From Opisthorchis felineus (taxonomy: Eukaryota; Platyhelminthes; Trematoda; Opisthorchiida; Opisthorchiidae), in assembly GCA_004794785.1 (NCBI GenBank), contig SJOL01006488.1:647364-711363 (forward strand): a DNA stretch of 64,000 nt. The letters are read 5' to 3'. The notes beneath the pieces were generated by a model. It was not told the DNA's origin and did not search any database. It saw only the letters and a list, made by a program, of their open reading frames with translations. The number at the start of each line of letters is the position of its first letter. Position 1 is the stretch's first letter. A program made the position numbers and the translations under genes. Positions 1 through 9,300 of this stretch are shown in pieces.

Positions 1-1
1 T

Positions 2-493
2 GCATTGACTGCCCAAATGAACCCATCTTCATGGTCTTCTTCTTTACCCCTCATTTTGCTTGCTATTCGTTCCACTATTAAGGAGGATCTTCACCGTTCA
101 CCAGCAGAACTAGTATATAGCACAACTTTATGTTTACCTGGTGAACTGGTTTCCCCTTCTGGCGCAGAGCCCAACTCACCCATCACATTCGTCACCCGTC
201 TGAAACAGCACATGTCTGAACTTCTTGCGGCGCCGATAAGACGATCAACACGAGAAGAGCACATCTTAACCGGTCTCTTTTCTACACCATTTGTATTTGT
301 CCGACATGACGCAACAAAAAAACAACTTCAACCCTGTTATGATGGCCGCTTCAATGTCATCGAACCTCACTCCAAATACTTTGTTTCAGAGAGAACCGGA
401 ATGCATGATACAGTCTGCATTGGTCGGCTGAAGCCTGCCTTCGTCGAAGCACCCACGACCACATTCAGTAATCCTGCTATCCCACCAGGATGA
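2..493 (+). CDS. Ty3/gypsy polyprotein, C-terminal part of integrase (truncated at window edge)
   Basis: The reading frame is open from the left edge and ends at the TGA after residue G-163; there is no genuine start here. It reads like the end of a Ty3/gypsy pol protein. An integrase-core tail (LPLILLAIRSTIKEDLHRS, then PAELVYSTTLCLPGE) is followed by a C-terminal region with YDGRFNVI, KYFVSERTG and IGRLKPAF, which is the usual order in flatworm gypsy integrases. Integrase inserts the element cDNA into the host chromosome. The part in view has no stop codon or frameshift, so this may be a fairly young copy. A purine tract and putative LTR follow. Whether the rest of the element is intact lies outside the window. 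Confidence 0.85.
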   Translation, partial: ALTAQMNPSSWSSSLPLILLAIRSTIKEDLHRSPAELVYSTTLCLPGELVSPSGAEPNSPITFVTRLKQHMSELLAAPIRRSTREEHILTGLFSTPFVFVRHDATKKQLQPCYDGRFNVIEPHSKYFVSERTGMHDTVCIGRLKPAFVEAPTTTFSNPAIPPG

Positions 494-641
494 CCCTACC
501 GTCAACCTAACTCCTTCTACTAGCCTACTACACGTACGTTTCCCTCAACACTTAATTGATTACGAAACTTGAAGTGAGCAACTTTTGATTCATTATTTGC
601 ATTATTCGAACGTTTTCCCTTTTCACGCTCAACGCTCTAGT

Positions 642-653
642 GGGGGTGGGGGG
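642..653 (+). other. Polypurine tract of the Ty3/gypsy element
   Basis: A run of G with one T (GGGGGTGGGGGG) lies about 150 bases after the integrase stop, just where an LTR retrotransposon primes plus-strand DNA synthesis. The sequence just downstream is taken as the start of the 3' LTR. Confidence 0.6.
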
Positions 654-905
654 TAGCGTGGTGTTTTGTACCTTTTTGTTACTTCCATTATAACATTACG
701 TATTTCGTTAATTGCATAAACGTTTTTGTTTGAATACTATAAAAAAGCGAATTTTGTACAATTGTACAAAAAGACATACGTGGTCGCGTGCTTCGACTTT
801 CTCTTCTGATTTTGCTCGCGCTTGCAGCGGTCATTCGCGAGTTTCTTGTACTAACTCCGAAGATAGTCTGAAATATTTTCATTTCGGTGTTCATTCGCTG
901 TGACA
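654..905 (+). repeat. Putative 3' LTR of the Ty3/gypsy element
   Basis: The interval runs from the polypurine tract to the point where homology with the flank of paralogue B (from about 32446) begins. The 5' LTR is not in the window, so both boundaries are inferred. No ORF in it is convincing. The sequence from 906 on resembles the B flank while this stretch does not, which supports an LTR end near 905. Confidence 0.45.
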
Positions 906-1130
906 CAATTTGGCATGGCCATTCCCAAGCAAACAGGAAGCCAAGCAGAATATCAAGAATATCGAGAATATCAGTCAGCTTGTGATGACACTGGTTTTTG
1001 CCGCACTGAACTAAGTAAAACAGCCAGAGTTAGACTGGTTCCCAGGGTAACTCATGCTCCTTTGTTTCATATGAGATAGGCAATCCACGGAAAATTGTTC
1101 ATCTGACCGCATGGATAACATCTCACCGAG

Positions 1131-1148
1131 TGGGTGAATTCTCACCCA
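1131..1148. other. Seven-base-pair hairpin downstream of paralogue A
   Basis: TGGGTGA, loop ATTC, TCACCCA: a perfect 7-bp inverted repeat about 94 bases beyond the stop of gene A. The equivalent site near gene B keeps the stem with one paired change (see 32708-32725). Its role is unknown. Confidence 0.4.
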
Positions 1149-1222
1149 GTACGCCCAATACAATAACACGTGAAATTCTAAGACAATGGCTGTAACAAAG
1201 TCAAGTAGAGATGCGAAGCGAT

Positions 1223-1228
1223 TTTATT
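1223..1228 (-). terminator. Polyadenylation signal AATAAA of paralogue A
   Basis: AATAAA on the minus strand, about 14 bases after the stop codon. The same signal at the same distance follows paralogue B, so the 3' UTR is probably very short. Confidence 0.6.
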
Positions 1229-1241
1229 TCATTTTGTCGCC

Positions 1242-3356
1242 TTAACATTCCTCGTCGTCGTGTTCAAATACATATTGAGGGCCTCGCTCGTCAACGCCAC
1301 GCCAGAGGTCACCACGGAACACGACTTGTTTCGGATTTTGGCGAATGCACTCTTTCCCATAGGCGGTCAGAATCTTGGAAACCTTGTCTTGCGCTTTCGC
1401 TGTATACTCGTCATCTGGGAAGAAACATGGCAAAGGATCACACACTGAGTGAGTCTCTTCTGTGACTGGAAAATTCCAAAGTCCATGGAAGGGAAGCATG
1501 TTGTATCCGGTTTCATTGCAGACTTGTTGAAGCCAATGTTGCGCTTTGGCCTCCTCTGTCCTGAGGATGCTACCCTTGGTCCCAGCAGTAGTGAACACGT
1601 TTCCAGTGAGACCATACCCAAACAGACTATTTATGTATCTGTAATAACCGAGTCCCACGCCATTATACGTATCAGACTGCCATCTTCCTACATCTCTGTC
1701 ATTCCCATATCGCGATACACCAAATATCTGCTCTGATGAGTAAATGAGGTTTACCTCATTGGTCGTTTCGCCACCATGCAAAAGTGTGGCGGGACCCACC
1801 TGCAAATTATGTCCAAACTCATGTACAAATGGGTGACTTCCACCACAGGATACAATATTCTCCCAGTGAACGTAAATCCAACTCCATCCCAAAAAGCCCA
1901 TCATTGGGTATCCCGAGTGTCCCCATCCAGCGGATATCTGTACGTCACAAGCAAACGCCATCTGCCTTGTATTCGTGTGATCTGTCCCACGATAGTTATG
2001 TATCATTTTGATCGCCTTGTCCATATAATGTCCACCACGCAACATATTAGTTGTGTTAGATACAATCACGTCACTGGTTAACAGCGATGTGATCAGCCTA
2101 TCACCGTTGACCAGCGTCCAAGGCATGTCGCGGTATTTTTCCACCACGGCTGGGAATCTCTCAATGGACTTGGGGTCTCGTAGGTCCACATACGGGTGCT
2201 TGTATACATTTTCCAATCGTATTGTTATGTTGACTCCAGCTGGTAGTTGTAAAAATATTGGTCCACCATGAGGGCTGGCAATATGACCTTGTGCACTCAG
2301 CGGTCTTGTGGTGGTGACAACAGGCATGCGAAGCCAGGAGTCGTGGTGTTCAATTCTATCCGTTTGCCAATTCACACGAATATGCTGGTTCTGGAAATTC
2401 GGATGTGAATTTTCGAGGATCGTCCATGAGAACCCTCGCCCTGGTTTTGCATAGGCAGTTGTCGGGAAGAAGTTGGCACTCCATGGAGCACGGATCGTTG
2501 TGGTTATAGTGGTTGGCTTCATGGTAGGTGGTACATCTAGGTAATTTGAATACACTCCAGGAAGTGGGGTACACTCCTCAGCAGTCTGATGCAACAACAT
2601 TATATTGTAATTGTAAATAGCGGTAGCTGTGTGTGGATCCTTTCGATAGGGACTACTCCTGCAAGGGGCAATGTGTCGCATGAATGGATCGAATCGCTCT
2701 ACCATGAGTTGGATTAGATTTTGTACTTCTGGTTTAGTCCACTCTTCCCAACTCCACAAATTCTCAAATCGTTTCGTTCGGAATAAGGTCCAGCTGCTGA
2801 CCATTCGATGGAGTTCATATTCGAGCGGCGTGAACCTCAAAGTCGGAATCATACTTTGCAGGTCTATATTTTGCTCGGACGTTCTGTAACCGTTCTCCGC
2901 GTGCTCAATCTCCAACCTACTGAGTAACTGCTTAAGGTCATCTTGTATATTTTGGTAAAAGTAGCCAACCACTACCGAATTTTCACCAGAGGTCAACTGC
3001 GAATAGACTTTTTCAACATCAAACTTGTCGGCTCTTTTTATCAGGATTATGTCACCCGGTTTGTAGGGAGATCCAATCCGTACGAAATCAGCATATTGAT
3101 TTTGTCCATTTGTCAGCCAGTGTCTAAAACTTTGGCGCAACTCATCGAATGCTGTTATGTTGAGCAGCTGGTCAATGACCCGATTCCCATTAATCGCAAT
3201 CAACCTTCCTTTTTGTCGTTTCACGGCCATAGCCACGGCGCGGTTTTGCACTATCCCCAATACTACGTCCTTGTAATCAACCCTTGGTCTCCACTCCACC
3301 CACCTCGGTTCCACACACAGCGTTTTCTGGGTCCCGGCAACCTCCTTTCTGGTTTC
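1242..3356 (-). CDS. Paralogue A exon 4: TCAF-like region and M60 peptidase domain
   Basis: This exon encodes residues 205-908. The acceptor (TTTACAG before GAAACC) is shared with paralogue B, and sequence upstream of it is unrelated in the two copies, so the open frame beyond 3356 is intron. The first part (VLGIVQNRAVAMAV, KRQKGRLIAINGNRVID) resembles the region before the peptidase in vertebrate TCAF proteins. The zinc site is at 1809-1823 (HEFGH), preceded by GWSWIYVHWENIV and followed by TTNEVNL, which matches the M60 pattern of HExGHN followed by a metal-binding Glu. The C terminus is acidic (DDEEC) with no membrane segment. Confidence 0.88.
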   Translation of the reverse strand, partial: ETRKEVAGTQKTLCVEPRWVEWRPRVDYKDVVLGIVQNRAVAMAVKRQKGRLIAINGNRVIDQLLNITAFDELRQSFRHWLTNGQNQYADFVRIGSPYKPGDIILIKRADKFDVEKVYSQLTSGENSVVVGYFYQNIQDDLKQLLSRLEIEHAENGYRTSEQNIDLQSMIPTLRFTPLEYELHRMVSSWTLFRTKRFENLWSWEEWTKPEVQNLIQLMVERFDPFMRHIAPCRSSPYRKDPHTATAIYNYNIMLLHQTAEECTPLPGVYSNYLDVPPTMKPTTITTTIRAPWSANFFPTTAYAKPGRGFSWTILENSHPNFQNQHIRVNWQTDRIEHHDSWLRMPVVTTTRPLSAQGHIASPHGGPIFLQLPAGVNITIRLENVYKHPYVDLRDPKSIERFPAVVEKYRDMPWTLVNGDRLITSLLTSDVIVSNTTNMLRGGHYMDKAIKMIHNYRGTDHTNTRQMAFACDVQISAGWGHSGYPMMGFLGWSWIYVHWENIVSCGGSHPFVHEFGHNLQVGPATLLHGGETTNEVNLIYSSEQIFGVSRYGNDRDVGRWQSDTYNGVGLGYYRYINSLFGYGLTGNVFTTAGTKGSILRTEEAKAQHWLQQVCNETGYNMLPFHGLWNFPVTEETHSVCDPLPCFFPDDEYTAKAQDKVSKILTAYGKECIRQNPKQVVFRGDLWRGVDERGPQYVFEHDDEEC

Positions 3357-6300
3357 CTGTAAACCAAGAGTGCGAGAAGTTTCGTCAATTGTCTTACATT
3401 CTAGGCCAGTTACTGGTAACCTCAGGTCGGTTGGTAGAATGTTTGCCATGCCAATGACTAATTTATGGGCAAATAACTTGCGATTGCTCAAGTCGATATC
3501 TCACTACTGGGCATGTGCCCAGAGCACCTAACCTAACTGTTGGACAGTTTTCTGAAACCTTATATTTTGTGTATTCCATCGAGAAAAATTACACTTAGAT
3601 GCGTCAAATATCGTAATAACAGAAACTTGGGAACGGCACGTATGTTCGGTTGCAAAAGTTCAGTTGAAAAATATCAAACGAGTTTCACTTGAGTCTCCCA
3701 TTGACACCAACTAATTCCGCGAATGAGTCTAATCACTAATATGGTCATCCAATTTTCCAGTAGCACCGACAAGCTCAAACTACTCAAATTAAACACGCAC
3801 TCGCTTGCGAACGCCCTCACTGACAGGAATGATATCTGAAACAGCGAGTTTCAAGTATTAGACCGGTTTTGATAAAGTAAGTTAGTGGTGACTTTATTGA
3901 ACACAGTGTTCGTTTTCTCTATCGTGTTAGGCCGCTCCACTGGAACTCCTCTCTCATCTCTTATCTAAAATTCTAAGAGTTCCATTAGCTTCTCAGCATT
4001 TTACTTCCCGGTCCTCAAAACGTTTGCTACATGCACGATGGAACGTACTGATTGGTGAATTTGATAAAACTAATCTTACCTGAATGAGAAGACATCGAGA
4101 TATATTCAATCCAGTGTAGTCCTAGTGGACATTGGCCATAGTAATGACAAGCGTAGAGGGTTCCTCTGAAAGGTTCTCTGTACGCTGGTGCGTTATAATA
4201 ATTAGGCTGACAAGGAGGCTTTCAGAAACCGTCAATTTGCCAGTTGTGCTGACATGAGACAGGCAGACATGGCACTAAATGGGTAATCCTGCAGCACAGT
4301 ACAGCCAATTATGTTAGCCGTGACTTGGCAAAATGACACTGGCCGGTAAATTTACCGAATAAGCTTTCCTAGTGCCCAAGCTTCAAGTGGCTTTCAAGCT
4401 AGTGCAGCAATTGTTCGCTCATAACAACGAAACTCAGCTAACTAAAGCAGTGTGAATTTCAGACGATTGCAATTCCTTAATGAGCACTATGAAGAAAGTT
4501 GTCCAGCGAGCGTGACTCCGAAAATGATCGTTCCTCGCAGACATTTGGGTGAAACAAAGTAATGGGGAAGGCAGTGAACTTACCTCATAATAGCTTACAG
4601 GAATTGGCTCTTCTGGTGGCATTGGGGGTGCTAACGTTTCATGCAGCATTGTCCCAAATGCTTGAAGCTCTGCCATAACAATGGGCGCAACAGGTAAAGG
4701 AGCGTTTGGATTTTCGCGACCAATTATGATCAACTGGACTGGCTTCTTTGGATGCAGAATAATTTCTTCGCCCTTGCGCTTAAACATAATCCCTTTCGCG
4801 AGTACATCCCAAGGATAGCGTTCTCTAAAGTAGCACGGGGCCACATATTCGCCGTACGTGTGAACATCGAACGTCTCATTGATTCCTTGATTGCCTGCAA
4901 ATTTCGCATAAAGTGTTTGTTGGAATAGTTGCGAATACGAATAGCGGTGATAACCTAACGATTGCAACATGTAACGATGGACATTTGCAGTCAGCCTTTA
5001 CGTTGGCTTGAGCAGTATCAATCATTGAACACTGGCTTATGTGTGCTCTTGACCATAACCAGCACTCGTGGAGTATGGTGTGGATTACCTTCCTGCTTGA
5101 AGCCGTCGTGCCTATATCAGTATCAGTAACTCTATGCATATTTCACCGCTGCAGCTGCACAGAAATATGTAAGCCATACTGGACTTAACCTACTCGTCGA
5201 AAGTGGTAACCCGAAAATCTACGATGCTTCACTCATAGATATAGTCAGCCAACAATTATTTGAATAATGTCCCCTAAAGGTTTGCAACCTTGATTGATGC
5301 CAAGCTGTTCACTGAAAAGTTGTTTTTATTAATTTTGCACATAATAATTCTCCAAATAAGCTCCTCAATAACGAAGGTCACAATCAAACTAGGGCCACTT
5401 CGTTCCAGTCCAACAAGGACTGACCAGTCAAAATATTGCCACTACAGGCAGATGCACTCCATTAGAAATCAGGATGCGATTCCCTCAACGCGAACCTCTT
5501 GTGTTTCAAAAATAAGTGGTTGTTTGGCTGACTGCATCAGGACGATTCCGTGATTCATATGGGTGGTTTCGAGCGAGGGACAGCCTGATCGTGGTCAACC
5601 GCACAGAGGTTGATCCGCTGTAATACTAACCCGATGGGTTCGGCACTAGTCCCAGAACCAATCCACATGAAGTCAACCCAAAATACCTGATATAAGACAC
5701 ACCACTGCCCCTGGACCTTTTCCGGTTGGGTTTCCGATGACTCACCGTAGCAGATTTCTCATATTTCATCTAGTAAATGTTTATCACTGCAACAAATTTC
5801 TCTGATAAATCTAGAAGCGAGTCAAGAATTCATGCATTTCTGGTGGAAATTTCAGGCCAGATCTGTTTGAAACCAAAGATTTCTAGTTACTACTCAAGAT
5901 AAATTCCTTTGAGAGAGTCAAACTTTCCTTCCCCAAGCCTGTAAAACCATGGAGTTGCATAGTGTTGGGGACCGTACTGTATGCAGTTCCAACTAAGTTC
6001 ATCGATTCTTATAACATCCTGTGTAAGAGGTCATTTACCTATTAGCATGTGATTGTGAATGGTAATATCAATGTTAGGCTGGATCTCGATTCATTATATG
6101 ACCATTTTCGCAGAACCATTTTGGAGACCTCAGGGTCATAATGCAGAGGTAGCATTGTGAAAATGTGTTTGGTATATGCTTATGCCTGGAGTCCAGGATG
6201 GATTAATCCTGCGAAAATATTCCGATGGAACTGTCAAACTGTTTTAAACATAACAATACCAGAGTTCTTCTGTGGTCTAAGTATATCTAATAGGCAACCT

Positions 6301-9300
6301 TTTACTCGCCATTAATTTGCGGTTTCGTTTCGAAGTTTTTCTCATCAATTTCACCCGAACATCCAAAGTATTAGACACAAACTGAACGAACAGAATTATT
6401 CATCCACCTGTGTTTCCCAACGAGATTGATATTGGTGAGTGATATGACCCTGCAACTACCGGTGTAAGGGCGGATAATACTGACGAGCCATGCGAGTAGT
6501 ATGATGTTTTCTCGTAACTCCGCCTCGCGTCTAATGGAAGGTGCACCCCATGGGGTTTATTACGGAACCTGTGGACCTGGTTTGCAGCATTCGTTTATAA
6601 TTGCGTGATAGTCAGTGAATATCTACGAAAGTTCAAAAAGACGCGTGAGGATGTTCAGTTTTTATAAAATAAGTTGTATATTAGATGTTTGGTTTCCTGT
6701 CCAATAGTTTGTAACCGTTTAGTTGGTGTTTTTTTGATGAATAACTTCGCGGCAAAGGGCTTTCCTCCTAACACCGGTATCTTTCAGTTTACCCGCCTTC
6801 TGTCTGATCTTGCATGATTGCTTCGGATAACCAAACCAGAGATGTGATGCAGTGGAATTGAGTTACGCACTCTGTAGTGGTCATCACTAGTGAATCTTTC
6901 GCCGTGCCAGGATTTAACTTCAGCTGGCATGCGAAATGGACATGTCACCAACAACCTATCGTAGCACTCTGGATTCCGATGAATTATCACGTTTGAACAA
7001 TTAACTGTGTATGGAATCTGATCTTGTTCTGCGCTATGTCGATTTAGCAATGACAGAAAGCAATATCGTGTATGAGAGATCTCTGGACCTATGTTTCCGC
7101 AGCTGGTGTCCAACGTAAAGTTTTTCGTAGCTGTTTGTCAAAGGGTGTACGTTTTTCAGGACATCGCTTACCATAGAATTAGTATCAAAGGAAGCAATGA
7201 TGAAAGCCCACGAAATATGTTGTGAAGCCTGTGATGAGCTTGAAAGTACGTCCACCAACAAGACAAACTTTCAAAAGATGGCGATATGGCTCATCCGTTC
7301 GTAGGGTCTTGTCTACACCCTTGAGAAAGTCCGGCCGAACAACTGATCAGACTGTTGGTTTGACCTGTATGAATGACGTTTTAACACAACAAGAACATCC
7401 ATTCCGACTTTTTTCTTTTGTTCTATCAGTAAAAGCTTACCAGAAGAATTATGCGGTATATGTTTGGTATATGCGTTTGGACAGTTTCCTATTAGTTGGA
7501 TGAAGTGAGCGTATGTGCATAGGCTGCCCACCTAAAATAACCTTCATATTTAGATTAACAACGTCCTAATTCCACAGGCAGTTGGCGTGAGCGCATTCTT
7601 GTTATGATTTTGTTCTTCTAGCCTTGCTCTTGACAACAAAGCAACCAGACTTTCTGTTGTCTAGCAGAAATTACAGGGACTTCATTTAGCCAGCAGTAAG
7701 ATCGGTGCACGAACAAAATGCCACAGATTTTCAGATATACACCGGTGGTAAAATATGGCTAGGAGAACTGAGAATGCCGATGATTTGCCTGACCTGGAAA
7801 TTTCTTGGGGGAGAAAGAAGCACAGCAGTTTTTCCATGGGCAAACCATATACAATAATTTCCGAGTTCTTGGAAGTTTTTCAGCATGTGTTATGACGTAC
7901 CATATTGTAATTCGAAAAGTGGCGAGGACAGGTAATATAGACCAGCATGGATATGGGAAAAATTGGAACTGACTGAGACGTCATCATTTCAGAAGGGCTT
8001 GATAAACAATCGGGAGTTTTTTATTGGGCAACGTTTCGCTTTTGACAGAGCTTCATCAGGCCAAGTGAGCAGGTCTCCAAGTTGGCCAGGTTTAAGGCAG
8101 ACGGAGAACCAATCAGTAAGACGTCTTTATATTAGCGTACTAATTCAGTGTTGAGTGTCAATTAACGGCTCTTGTCGGTTAGTGTAGTTTCCAACATCTT
8201 GCATTGATGGGTTGGAGGAGTATCAAATTAATTCCGATAGGGTTTGGTTCCTTAATCTTCCACTTCAGAGTACTTCAATTGATGGTTCACCACGGGTGTC
8301 ACTGGTATATTTGTGGGCTTGTGAGTGTTGTGACAATTTAGTTGGGGGAAGGAAAGGTGGGTAAGGTTAAGTAGAATTCAGATGATGACTACTTCTCCTT
8401 CTGATAATCGCTCAACAACACGTGTCAGCTAGACTGATCCAAGACCGTTCTCCACACACTTGCCAGTTCCGCACCTATTCTAATAACACCAGGATGCCTG
8501 GCTATTTCTACCGCCTTGGCTATCAGTCTGTGTGATGTAGACCGCAGTGCTCGCCTCAAAACCTCAACATTTTCTAAATCTATTTAGTGTCCCATTTCCA
8601 GTAGTGTTCCGCAATTGCCAAGTCTTTCAGTAACGGTTGATATACATCCGCGTTGCTCGGTGGACTGTTTATTTTTCTCCTATGCTCTCCGATCCCGATG
8701 TGAAGTTCCCTGGCCGTCTGTCCTATATAAACCTTAGTGCAGTCGTTACACTTAATTTTGTAGACACAGTCCTTGGTTCTGTTTGCCGAGAGGCGATCCT
8801 TCAATTGTACCGGTACAGAGCGCAGAGTGTTTACCCTCTAAAAAGCAACTCTTATGTTAGCCTTGTTTAGAATGCTTCGAATGCCCTCCGATGTCCCTGG
8901 TTTATATGGGATGACAGCAGTCCCAATCCATTCCCTGTTGGGTTTCGCTACCGGTACCAACACCCTTCACAGTTGACGCCTAATCAAACTAGCTGGATAT
9001 CCACTACCCCGTAGTTTGTTATCTACTTCAATTTGAGCGGCCGTCCGGTCGGCTTCTTCTGTACACAGGGCCCTTACACGCCCAAACACACTAACCGACA
9101 ACAGCCGTTAATTGGCACTCAACACTGAATTGGTGCACTAATCTGAAGACGTCTTACTGATTGGTTCTCCGTCTGCCGTAAAACCTGGCCAACTTGATGA
9201 CCTGCTCACTTGGTCTGATGAAGCTTTTGCGTCAAAAGCAAAACGTTGCCCAATAAAAAAACGACCGATTGTTTATCAAGCCCCTCTGAAACAGCATGGA

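Larger units (their letters stand above)
7955..9291 (-). mobile_element. Penelope-like retroelement 1, 5'-truncated, with inverted terminal arms
   Basis: The element is read on the minus strand, the same direction as gene A, and lies in its second intron. It has three parts: a partial, inverted LTR-like arm at 9088-9291; the end of the Penelope polyprotein at about 9070-8429 (reverse-transcriptase tail and GIY-YIG domain); and a 3' arm at 8185-7987 plus a short tail. Inverted or tandem partial LTRs and a GIY-YIG endonuclease are hallmarks of Penelope-like elements. A 12-bp target-site duplication flanks it. The coding part is broken by stops and at least one frameshift, so this copy is dead. 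Confidence 0.8.

Noticed and set aside
2943..3362. 139-codon plus-strand frame opposite exon 4, also in B at 34509-34928
   Set aside because: It is kept in both copies only because the exon beneath it is near-identical; it has no motif and lies antisense to a clear M60 gene.
3357..3491. N-terminal extension of the exon 4 frame of A to a Met at 3491 (and of B to 34991)
   Set aside because: The two copies have unrelated sequence upstream of the shared acceptor TTTACAG, so this part is intron and not coding.
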